From contig PCTP01000009.1 of NCBI GenBank assembly GCA_002770795.1, forward strand, positions 181 to 13,434: a stretch of DNA of 13,254 bases, read 5' to 3'. This stretch comes from Gammaproteobacteria bacterium CG22_combo_CG10-13_8_21_14_all_40_8. Its GTDB lineage: Bacteria > Pseudomonadota > Gammaproteobacteria > Enterobacterales > GCA-002770795. Both the position numbers and the translations under genes were made by a program. The notes under the pieces are model-generated. The model was not told the DNA's origin. It ran no database searches and saw nothing but the letters and a program-made list of their open reading frames with translations. The first letter of the stretch is position 1, and each line of letters begins with the position of its first letter. This document shows, piece after piece, positions 6,640-13,254 of this stretch.

Positions 6640-8019
6640 ATGCTGCAAATATACAATAGTCTAACCAAACAGAAAGAAACCTTTATACCCAGATTGGAAG
6701 GTAAAATCTGTATGTATGTCTGTGGTATCACCGTTTATGATTATTGTCATATTGGCCATGCTCGGACCTTTGCAGCCTTTGATGTTATCACCCGATTTTT
6801 CAGGCATTCTGGTTATGACCTCAAATTTATTCGAAATATCACCGATATTGACGACAAAATCATCCATAGAGCCAATGAAAACCACGAAAACTTTCAAGAA
6901 CTTACCGCTCGCTTTATTAAAGCCATGCATGAGGACTTTATTAAGCTTGGTTTTGCTGAACCTGACTTTGAACCCAGAGCTACTGAGCATATTCCACAAA
7001 TCATCCAAATGATTGAATCTCTCATTGAAAGAGGTTTTGCCTATCGTTGTGAAAATGGAGATGTTTACTACGATGTCAGCCAGTTTCAAGATTATGGCAG
7101 ATTGAGTGGACAGGATTTAGAACAACTTCGAGCAGGTGCAAGAGTTGAGATATCCAATGATAAAACTGATCCCGTGGATTTTGTGCTTTGGAAATCAGCA
7201 AAACCCGATGAACCTCATTGGCCTTCACCTTGGGGGAATGGTCGACCTGGGTGGCATATTGAATGTTCTGCTATGTCAACTTGCTGCTTGGGTAATCATT
7301 TTGATATCCATGGTGGCGGCTCCGATCTCACCTTTCCACACCATGAAAATGAAATAGCCCAATCAGAAGGTGCAACAGGTCAAACCTATGCCAACACTTG
7401 GATCCATACCGGTATGGTGCAGGTAGATAAAGAAAAGATGTCCAAATCCTTGGATAATTTTTTCACCATCCGCTCTGTTTTAGATAGTTATCATGGAGAA
7501 GTGGTTAGATTCTTTTTGGTGAACAGTCATTATCGTAGTGCTTTGAATTATTCCCAAGAAAATTTAGAGCGTTCCAAAAACGCCTTAGAAAGATTATATT
7601 TAGCTTTGCGTGGCTTAGATCTTAGCCAAGGCGATGCGGATGCTGTGGACTTACAATACCAAACACGCTTTCATCAGGCCATGAATGATGATTTTAATAC
7701 GCCAGAAGCCATCGCGGTATTATTTGATCTCGCTCGTGAGATCAATCGGTTAAAAGCTGAAGATGAAAAAAACGCTATCCACCATGCTTGTTTACTCAAA
7801 AATCTGGGTGCAATCTTGGGGCATTTACAACAGGCACCAGAGGAATACTTCAAACAAGGTAGTGATGATTCAGGCGATATTGAACAACTTGTCGCCTTAA
7901 GAGATAAGGCGCGCGCAGAGAAAAACTGGGCAGAGTCTGATAGATTAAGGGATGTTCTGTTAGAACAGGGGATCACCCTTGAAGATAATGCTGCAGGGAC
8001 ACTGTGGAGGAAAATATAA
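6640..8019 (+). CDS. cysS: Cysteinyl-tRNA synthetase
   Basis: This 459-residue class I aminoacyl-tRNA synthetase charges tRNA-Cys with cysteine in the cytoplasm. The HIGH signature is at residues 37-40 within CGITVYDYCHIGHARTF and the KMSKS loop at 266-270. The zinc ligands that select cysteine are all present (C28, C209 in GWHIECS, H234 and E238 in FPHHENEIA). FIRNITDIDDKII and GGGSDLTFPHHENE are further family blocks. The carboxyl part has the DALR-type helical anticodon-binding region (about 300-400) and ends in AESDRLRDVLLEQGI. The length equals that of the enterobacterial enzyme (461). The ATG at 6640 is preceded by GAGGAAG at a 9-bp distance. It is transcribed alone, divergent from the receptor unit and convergent with the GGDEF-EAL gene. 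Confidence 0.98.
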   Translation: MLQIYNSLTKQKETFIPRLEGKICMYVCGITVYDYCHIGHARTFAAFDVITRFFRHSGYDLKFIRNITDIDDKIIHRANENHENFQELTARFIKAMHEDFIKLGFAEPDFEPRATEHIPQIIQMIESLIERGFAYRCENGDVYYDVSQFQDYGRLSGQDLEQLRAGARVEISNDKTDPVDFVLWKSAKPDEPHWPSPWGNGRPGWHIECSAMSTCCLGNHFDIHGGGSDLTFPHHENEIAQSEGATGQTYANTWIHTGMVQVDKEKMSKSLDNFFTIRSVLDSYHGEVVRFFLVNSHYRSALNYSQENLERSKNALERLYLALRGLDLSQGDADAVDLQYQTRFHQAMNDDFNTPEAIAVLFDLAREINRLKAEDEKNAIHHACLLKNLGAILGHLQQAPEEYFKQGSDDSGDIEQLVALRDKARAEKNWAESDRLRDVLLEQGITLEDNAAGTLWRKI

Positions 8020-8062
8020 GGGGGGTTTAAAATCTATTTTAGTTTCCTCAATATTGAAAGTT

Positions 8063-8098
8063 AGGTCAATTTATAGGATCAGTTTAATTTTTTGACCT
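8063..8098. terminator. Possible terminator between convergent cysS and GGDEF-EAL genes
   Basis: AGGTCAA (8063-8069) and TTGACCT (8092-8098) form a perfect 7-bp inverted repeat with a 22-nt loop, followed on the plus strand by TTTCTT. The loop is long and the stem moderate in G+C, so termination is plausible for cysS but not certain. Confidence 0.4.
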
Positions 8099-8134
8099 TT
8101 CTTAATCTGAGTTGAACTGAGTTAAATAAACGCT

Positions 8135-10504
8135 CTATTGGCCCAAAGGTAGTTTATTCATCTTTATCAAATGTGAATAATCCATATTGGTGGAGAGCAT
8201 TGTTTCTACCTCATTGATAGAAACAGGCTTAGAAATTAAAAATCCCTGTACAAAGTGCTTCCCCATTTTTTGCAAACAATCCAATTGCCAAGTTGCTTCC
8301 ACGCCTTCTACCACCACATTCATTTCCAAAGCTTCAGCTAAGGCAATGATGGATTTGATCACATGATTTTTATCGAGATCAGGATCCATATCCGTCAAAA
8401 AACTCCGATCTATTTTGACAGTATCTAAGGCAAATTTATGTAAATAACTGAGAGAGGAATAGCCTGTTCCAAAATCATCCAACATTAATTGCACCCCCAT
8501 GGTTTTCAACGCACCAATAACCTCAGTGACCGCATCAATATTCTCAACCAATGCATGCTCAGTAATTTCCAGTTTAATACAATCTGGACAGATGCCATTT
8601 TTTTCAAAAAGTGCTTTTAATTGTTTAGGGAAGCTTTTATTGGCTAAATGTTTTCCTGATATATTGACACTGATCACCACCAATTTTTGATTGGGCAATC
8701 GTGTTTTCCAGTCTTGTTGTTGTTTCATGACTAAGTTTAAAATATGCCAGTCAATATCCAGTATCAAATCACTTTCTTCCGCAATAGGAATAAATGAATC
8801 GGGATTGATCAAACCCTTTTCTGGATGATTCCAACGAACCAATGATTCAAAGCCATTAAGCTCTCCTGTATTAATACAAATCACCGGTTGATAATGCATT
8901 TCTAACTGATCATGCTCCATGGCGGAGACCAACGCTTTTTTCAAATCAGGAATTCCATGAGTTTCCACATCGACCAAATCTTGATAGACACAATAACATC
9001 CTCGCCCTTTAGCTTTTGCTTCATACATTGCCTTATCAGCCTGACGAATTATTTCTTCTGCGGTTTGATTCGTTTCATGGGTGGAGGCAATACCAATACT
9101 GGTGGAAATTGAAATCTGGTGCCGATTAATTATTTTGGTTTTTTCCAATAGCGCAATAATTCTAGAAGAAAGTTTCATGGCTTGATGAATATCAGACAGA
9201 GAGTCTAGAACAATGGCAAATTCATCGCCACCTAGACGGCCCAAAGTGTCCCCTTTACGTAAGCAACTTTCGATTTCAGCGCTCACGATCTTTAGCAACT
9301 CATCACCAATGGCATGCCCCATGGTATCGTTCACAAACTTGAAGCGATCAAGATCCAAAAACAGCACGGTCACTTGAATCTTTTTGCCTCTACCCAGTTG
9401 ATTTAACGCATGCTCAAGTCGGTCCAGAAATAAGTGTCTATTGGGTAATCCAGTTAAAGCATCATGCATGGCTCTATGCTGTAAAGAATCTTCATCCAAT
9501 TTTCTGCGCAATGCCTCTCCTATATGTTGAGAGACGTAGACCAACAATTCCTTATCTTTGTCGGTATAACTGATATTCTTAATATAACTTTGTACCACGA
9601 CAGCACCACTTAACTCGCGCTCACTAAAAAATGGCACGCCAAGCCAAAATTCTGTTTCACTACCTAATAAATCAAATTCGCCAGACTGATCTAACTCTGA
9701 CAATCTTTTTTTTGTGGCCAACAAGGGTGTTTTGGTGCTTAAAATATATCCAGTAATACTGCGTTTCAGCATGTCGTTTGAAAATACCCTATTGGGTTCG
9801 ATTTTGTCCATGGTATCCACAAAATAGGGAAAGCGAATAGATTGCTTTTCGTTATCTACAATCGCAATAAAGAAGTTTTCAGCATACATAAGCTGCGCAA
9901 CAATTCGGTGCAAGCCTTGGAAGAAATCATCTAAGTTTTTACTGGTATGGGATATTTGTGAAATCTCAAATAACGCTGATTGTACTTTTTCAGAATACTC
10001 TAATTCGATAATAGAGTTTTTAAACCGATGAATTAACAACTCTTTTTCCAAAGTCAAATACATAATTGAACTAAGCACAGGAGAGAATTGATAAAATAGA
10101 TCGGTTTTGGTGGGCGAATGGATCCAATCAATCACCATAATGCCCTGAAGTCCATTTCTATGCATTAAAGCCACCACTGCACGGTAACTTTCCTCCTCTT
10201 TTTTAACAAAAACTGGGTATTTAGCGGGCAATTTTTGTTCAATTTGTTGCAATAATGAAGAATCTTGATCCTCTATAAAGGCTTCTAAAGGATCACCTTG
10301 AGCAGATTGTTTTTGTAATTGATGTGTCTCTTTATCTAAAAGTGAAATGGAGCAATAGTGGAAATCCAATGATTCAATCAAGGTGCTTGAGATGCTTTGG
10401 CACATCTCGGTAATAGAATGCACCCTGAGCGCAGATCGAGAAAAGGAATAAACCACCTCGGCCAACGGCTTATCAATTTCAATTTGTTTAAAATCATTCG
10501 ACAT
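8135..10504 (-). CDS. GAF-GAF-GGDEF-EAL cyclic-di-GMP signalling protein
   Basis: The 789-residue protein has no signal peptide or membrane segment and should be cytoplasmic. Residues about 15-150 and 175-335 read as two GAF-type sensory domains. The GGDEF domain follows (about 340-510): ALTGLPNR, LDLDRFKFVND and LGGDEF (425-429), with an allosteric product-inhibition site RKGD at 416-419, exactly five residues before GGDEF. The EAL domain (about 520-775) has GFESLVRW (catalytic E553, ESL in place of EAL), N614, E646, LDDFGTGYSS (D676, D677), K697 and VVEGVE (E733, E736). Both diguanylate cyclase and phosphodiesterase residues are therefore present, so the protein could make and degrade cyclic-di-GMP, with the GAF domains setting the balance. 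The ATG at 10504 lacks a strong ribosome binding site. It is divergent from the broken tyrA. The signal sensed cannot be inferred. Confidence 0.94.
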   Translation of the reverse strand: MSNDFKQIEIDKPLAEVVYSFSRSALRVHSITEMCQSISSTLIESLDFHYCSISLLDKETHQLQKQSAQGDPLEAFIEDQDSSLLQQIEQKLPAKYPVFVKKEEESYRAVVALMHRNGLQGIMVIDWIHSPTKTDLFYQFSPVLSSIMYLTLEKELLIHRFKNSIIELEYSEKVQSALFEISQISHTSKNLDDFFQGLHRIVAQLMYAENFFIAIVDNEKQSIRFPYFVDTMDKIEPNRVFSNDMLKRSITGYILSTKTPLLATKKRLSELDQSGEFDLLGSETEFWLGVPFFSERELSGAVVVQSYIKNISYTDKDKELLVYVSQHIGEALRRKLDEDSLQHRAMHDALTGLPNRHLFLDRLEHALNQLGRGKKIQVTVLFLDLDRFKFVNDTMGHAIGDELLKIVSAEIESCLRKGDTLGRLGGDEFAIVLDSLSDIHQAMKLSSRIIALLEKTKIINRHQISISTSIGIASTHETNQTAEEIIRQADKAMYEAKAKGRGCYCVYQDLVDVETHGIPDLKKALVSAMEHDQLEMHYQPVICINTGELNGFESLVRWNHPEKGLINPDSFIPIAEESDLILDIDWHILNLVMKQQQDWKTRLPNQKLVVISVNISGKHLANKSFPKQLKALFEKNGICPDCIKLEITEHALVENIDAVTEVIGALKTMGVQLMLDDFGTGYSSLSYLHKFALDTVKIDRSFLTDMDPDLDKNHVIKSIIALAEALEMNVVVEGVEATWQLDCLQKMGKHFVQGFLISKPVSINEVETMLSTNMDYSHLIKMNKLPLGQ

Positions 10505-10801
10505 AGGTAATTTTCATCTTCAATAGTTTGACAGCTGTACAACCTCTAAAATCTTCATTTTGTTTACCTACTGGATAATTTTGAATTAAGTTAGCGCCAA
10601 AAAAGTAATATTTGTTGTGCGCTGAACTCTCTTCTTACAGAGAATGCATTAAACTGCAAATAATGACATCAAATACCTATACTGTGCAACGCTATTATTT
10701 CATTATTTGAACTGGTTCACACAATATTACCAAGTATAAGGGCTAATAGGTTTAAAAATAACCAAACCCATCTCATCATGATATTCAACAAGGAACCACT
10801 C
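10505..10801. other. Divergent intergenic region, no gene seen
   Basis: This A+T-rich stretch separates the GGDEF-EAL gene from the tyrA remnant. It contains a spaced inverted repeat AGCGC (10593-10597) / GCGCT (10619-10623) and a TATAAG at 10735-10740 with no good -35 partner. No RNA gene, riboswitch or further reading frame is recognisable. Confidence 0.5.
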
Positions 10802-11268
10802 ATGCCCAACGAACTCATTAGATTGAGGGAAGAGATTAAAAAATCTGACAGTCATCTTATTGATATTTTAGCAAAAAGAGTACAGCTTGGCAGAGAGATA
10901 TATAAAATAGAAGCCGATGAAGGATCAACCGTTTTTACATCCGAACAGCAACAAATACAATTAACGGCCAGAAGAACTGAAGCCTTACTTAAAGGCTCTC
11001 ATTGAGGGAATTTTACACCAATTATTGAATGAGATCGCTCATTTCTAACCAGATCAAGGCGTTACCGTCACTCCCGCTTGTGTTGGAAAGGTTGTCATTA
11101 TTGGAGGAGCTGGGCCATTAGGAAAATTATTTACTCAACTATTTAGTTCAGCTCAATACTCGGTGTCCATCTTGAAAAAAAATGACTGGTCTCAAGCCGA
11201 AATTATTTTCCATCAAGCAAAACTGGTCATTGTCGCTGTCCCTATTAATGTGAGTTCAAACATCGCAT
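10802..11268 (+). pseudogene. tyrA: Broken tyrA: chorismate mutase / prephenate dehydrogenase (T-protein)
   Basis: The ATG at 10802 (AAGGAA 7-8 bp upstream) opens a frame encoding MPNELIRLREEIKKSDSHL and the rest of an AroQ-type chorismate mutase domain, through LTARRTEALLKG, before a TGA at 11003-11005. The protein then continues in the next frame: LIEGILHQLLNE, a TAA at 11046-11048, then VGKVVIIGGAGPLGKLF (dinucleotide-binding GxGxxG), KKNDWSQAEIIF and VIVAVPINVSSNI, which aligns along its length with the E. coli T-protein. Compared with E. coli, a few residues are missing at the frame change, which suggests a small deletion there. Homology stops around 11265; the rest of the dehydrogenase domain, some 250 residues, is gone. 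The intact enzyme converts chorismate to prephenate and on to 4-hydroxyphenylpyruvate for tyrosine synthesis. A free chorismate mutase fragment could in principle persist, but the dehydrogenase is certainly lost from this copy. The upstream in-frame ATG at 10778 is less likely as a start. Confidence 0.9.
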
Positions 11269-11271
11269 CTT

Positions 11272-11298
11272 GGGACACCCATAAGTTAGCGTTTAACT
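11272..11298. repeat. Two small palindromes at the tyrA break point
   Basis: GGGACACCC (11272-11280; GGG/CCC around ACA) is followed by AGTTA (11284-11288) and TAACT (11294-11298) around a 5-nt loop. The stretch lies exactly between the end of tyrA homology and the group II intron and belongs to neither. It may be the end of an older inserted element. Confidence 0.5.
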
Positions 11299-11369
11299 AA
11301 AAAAAGGAAATCGCCGTAAAGGGTTAGCTCACCGACCAGTTTCAGCCCGCTCACTACCCCTCCGGCACA

Positions 11370-11402
11370 GATCCGTACGTGCGCTATTAACGCATACGGC
11401 TC
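11370..11402 (-). ncRNA. Group II intron domain V
   Basis: GAGCCGTATGCG ... GCACGTACGGATC on the minus strand forms the characteristic domain V hairpin of about 34 nt that carries the catalytic AGC triad. It starts 11 nt after the maturase stop codon. The triad G faces an A (GAGCC against GGATC) where the common form has a G-U pair. Confidence 0.85.
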
Positions 11403-11412
11403 CTACGACAAG

Positions 11413-12762
11413 TCAGACACTCAGTCGCATATTGGGGTATGGGTGTAGCACTCGTACACTGGGTATAAACAGCTTGATGACTTTCGTTAATTTCTTCCAT
11501 GATATCGGGTGACGCTGACCCCGTCGACGCAGTGCTCTCAGCCATGTCCGACAAATTTCGCTGCGGAATGCGTTGAGTGCCTTCTGGTTTCCTGGCACAG
11601 CATAGTAGTTGTTGTGCCCTTGGACGACGCTTTTTAGCCAGCTTCCCTGTTGATAGATATCCCTGTTCCGGGTTTTGAGCAAGTGTTGACGTATTTCTTT
11701 CAGCTTCGCCGTCATCTTTTTCGCGCAGGTGCTCCGTTTCAGCGTAAAACGTCCATCGGATCGCCTGGTAGAGCAGATGTGCGTGAATCCCAGAAAATCA
11801 AAGGTTTCAGGTTTACCCTGCTTCCTCTGCTTTCTGTTGCTGGCGGCAAAGCGTCCGAACTCTAACAACTTTGTCTTATTTCGGTTCAACTTTAGCCCAA
11901 ATTTCTCTAACCGCTGTTCGAGGGCGTTTTTTAAACGCTCACCGTCCGGGCGATATTGAAACCCCAGTACCGTATCATCCGCATAACGGACGATATAACA
12001 CTCACCTCGGGCGTGCTTTTGTCGCCATTGGTTTACCCATAGATCCAAAACATAGTGAAGGTAGATATTTGCCAGTAATGGCGATATCACTGCACCTTGC
12101 GGTGTTCCGGCCGCTGTTTTGAGATAACGTTCATCATCGACGACTCCTGCCTTGATGGTTCTTTCTATCAAGCGGAGTATTCGTTGATCTGCTATTCGAT
12201 GTTGCAGGAACTTCATCAGCCAATCGTGATCGATCGTGTCAAAGAACTTGCTGATGTCTGCATCCAGTATCCAGCTGACTTTGCGTTGACTTATTGCCAC
12301 ATACACCGCATCGAGTGCTCTGTGCTGACTTCGCTGTGGGCGAAATCCGTAACTAAAGCCGAGAAAATCTGCTTCATAGATACTTTCCAGTACCCACACC
12401 AACGCTTGTTGTACGACTTTGTCTTCAACTGCCGTGACTCCAATGGGTCGTTTTTCCCCGTCTGGTTTTGGCAGCCAAATACGCAATACCGGTTGTGGCT
12501 TGTATTGCTGAGCCTGTATCCGCTGGTGTAGGCTCTGTATGCGCTCTGGTAAACCTTCACCAAAGTGCATCCAACTTTCATTATCTATCCCCTTGGCTGA
12601 TTTTCGATTCAGGCTTTTGTACGCCCTCTCTAATAGCGCTGGGGTGATATGGTGCAGCAAATTATTGAATCGCAGTGAACGTTCCTGTTTTGCTACTGTA
12701 TGCAGATGAGCCAGCCCCGACAACCTTCCATCTACGCTCTGCGTCGTAGTCAGGTTCGGCAT
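11413..12762 (-). CDS. ltrA: Group II intron reverse transcriptase/maturase
   Basis: The 449-residue intron-encoded protein copies the intron RNA into DNA and helps the ribozyme fold and splice. Reverse transcriptase blocks appear in order: KSAKGIDNESW (about 54-64), LPKPDGEKRPIGV (97-109), FSYGFRPQRSQHRAL, LDADISKFFDTIDH (D169), AGTPQGAVISPLLANIYL (218-235) and the active-site YADD (260-263), then TFDFLGFTHI. The thumb/maturase X region follows, with GHNNYYAVPGN at 382-392, and the protein ends HPYPNMRLSV. There is no carboxyl-terminal HNH endonuclease, so mobility would rely on single-stranded or replication-linked targets. The frame is intact and the catalytic aspartates are present, so the element may still be active. 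The ATG at 12762 has GGTGAG a few bases upstream. Codon use and base composition are richer in G+C than the surrounding genes, in line with horizontal arrival. Confidence 0.95.
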   Translation of the reverse strand: MPNLTTTQSVDGRLSGLAHLHTVAKQERSLRFNNLLHHITPALLERAYKSLNRKSAKGIDNESWMHFGEGLPERIQSLHQRIQAQQYKPQPVLRIWLPKPDGEKRPIGVTAVEDKVVQQALVWVLESIYEADFLGFSYGFRPQRSQHRALDAVYVAISQRKVSWILDADISKFFDTIDHDWLMKFLQHRIADQRILRLIERTIKAGVVDDERYLKTAAGTPQGAVISPLLANIYLHYVLDLWVNQWRQKHARGECYIVRYADDTVLGFQYRPDGERLKNALEQRLEKFGLKLNRNKTKLLEFGRFAASNRKQRKQGKPETFDFLGFTHICSTRRSDGRFTLKRSTCAKKMTAKLKEIRQHLLKTRNRDIYQQGSWLKSVVQGHNNYYAVPGNQKALNAFRSEICRTWLRALRRRGQRHPISWKKLTKVIKLFIPSVRVLHPYPNMRLSV

Positions 12763-13254
12763 AGCTCACCATTTCTTGTCGTTAAACGCCTTTGCTCCAC
12801 CGGCTCCGCCTTGTGTATATGTTTACTCATTGTGTTCGCCGGCTTCCTCGCTACTATGCGTTTATCTGACTCCCTGACAGCGTGAATATTCAGTCTTTGC
12901 CCTACCGACTTCACTGAACCTGACCTCTATCGGAACGGTACAGATCACTGCCAGGGCCTCCCGAGTTTCGCTCAAAAGACATCAATACATGCACCAGGTC
13001 TCTGACTCCGGAGAACAGGTTAAATCACTCGCCGTTAACGCAACTTGACCCTATTGCCTTCCCGTTCAGCCAACACGGTCGGCATTCTCGATTTTGTTTT
13101 CGGAGCTCAATACTGAGCCTGCATCTTCCCCTGTCAACGCTTAGCCATTGCCATTACTGACAACCGCCCATGACTCGGGGTTCTGGCGGCTTGCTAGGCC
13201 TTACCAGATAAAGGATTTTCACCTTCGATCTTCTGCCGACTTATCTCGGCGCAC

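Larger units (their letters stand above)
11310..13254 (-). mobile_element. Group II intron, apparently full length
   Basis: The element runs on the minus strand from GTGCG at the last base of the window (13254), the standard group II 5' end, to ...ACGGCGAT near 11310, giving about 1,945 bp. Immediately inside the 5' end is a hairpin, GCCGA-GATAAG-TCGGC (13250-13235). Domains I-III occupy roughly 12763-13254, a gene-free stretch of highly structured, G+C-richer sequence; the maturase gene sits in domain IV. Domain V (11402-11370) and a domain VI stem (GCCG...CGGC with inner GGGGT/ACCC) close it. It is a retrohoming ribozyme element. It lies opposite to the tyrA remnant. The 5' exon is outside the window; the 3' exon starts TTCC followed by a T-run. 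The exact 3' boundary is inferred from the domain VI fold. Confidence 0.88.

Noticed and set aside
10494..10517. Seven-codon upstream frame (MKITYVE) overlapping the start of the GGDEF-EAL gene on the minus strand
   Set aside because: It has no good ribosome binding site, and such short overlaps occur by chance; conservation would be needed to take it seriously.
11650..12885. Several plus-strand open frames opposite the maturase and intron domain I
   Set aside because: They overlap the strongly supported reverse transcriptase or structured ribozyme sequence and show no recognisable protein motifs.
1..13254. CRISPR array, tRNA or rRNA genes, integrase or attachment sites
   Set aside because: No regularly spaced repeats, cloverleaf or rRNA-like sequences, or recombinase motifs were seen on either strand.

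Overview
The window reads as chromosomal DNA of a gammaproteobacterium. RlmL, LpxH, PpiB, CysS and the T-protein type chorismate mutase/prephenate dehydrogenase remnant all resemble their enteric counterparts in length and motif spacing. The DNA is fairly A+T rich except for the right-hand 1.9 kb, which is visibly richer in G+C. Genus and family cannot be read from the sequence alone.

Layout, left to right. (1) Positions 1-2768, minus strand, are a housekeeping block transcribed in the order ppiA (periplasmic cyclophilin), ppiB (cytoplasmic cyclophilin), lpxH (lipid A synthesis), rlmL (23S rRNA methyltransferase, cut by the left edge). (2) Positions 2935-6387, minus strand, are a two-gene unit: a TonB-dependent outer-membrane receptor followed 9 bp later by a lipoprotein of the branched-chain amino acid binding-protein family that starts with TTG. 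No ABC permease or ATPase is present. (3) Positions 6388-6639 are a divergent control region with a 14-bp direct repeat at a 30-bp period. (4) Positions 6640-8019, plus strand, are cysS. (5) Positions 8135-10504, minus strand, encode a large cytoplasmic GAF-GAF-GGDEF-EAL protein of cyclic-di-GMP signalling whose two catalytic domains both look intact. (6) Positions 10802 to about 11268, plus strand, are a broken tyrA: the chorismate mutase domain is readable, then come a frameshift, an internal stop, and loss of everything after the start of the NAD-binding dehydrogenase domain. (7) About 11310-13254, minus strand, is an apparently full-length group II intron with its reverse transcriptase/maturase. 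Its 5' end (GTGCG) lies exactly on the last base of the window, which suggests a contig break at a repeated element.

The cysS / ppi / lpxH neighbourhood is one I recall as conserved in gammaproteobacteria; here the receptor-lipoprotein pair sits inside it. The right end is a decay zone: a dead tyrA, a short palindromic stretch that may be the end of another mobile element, and then the intron. I found no complete new defence or biosynthetic system. The best candidates for something unusual are the receptor-lipoprotein pair with its divergent control region, and the layered wreckage at tyrA.
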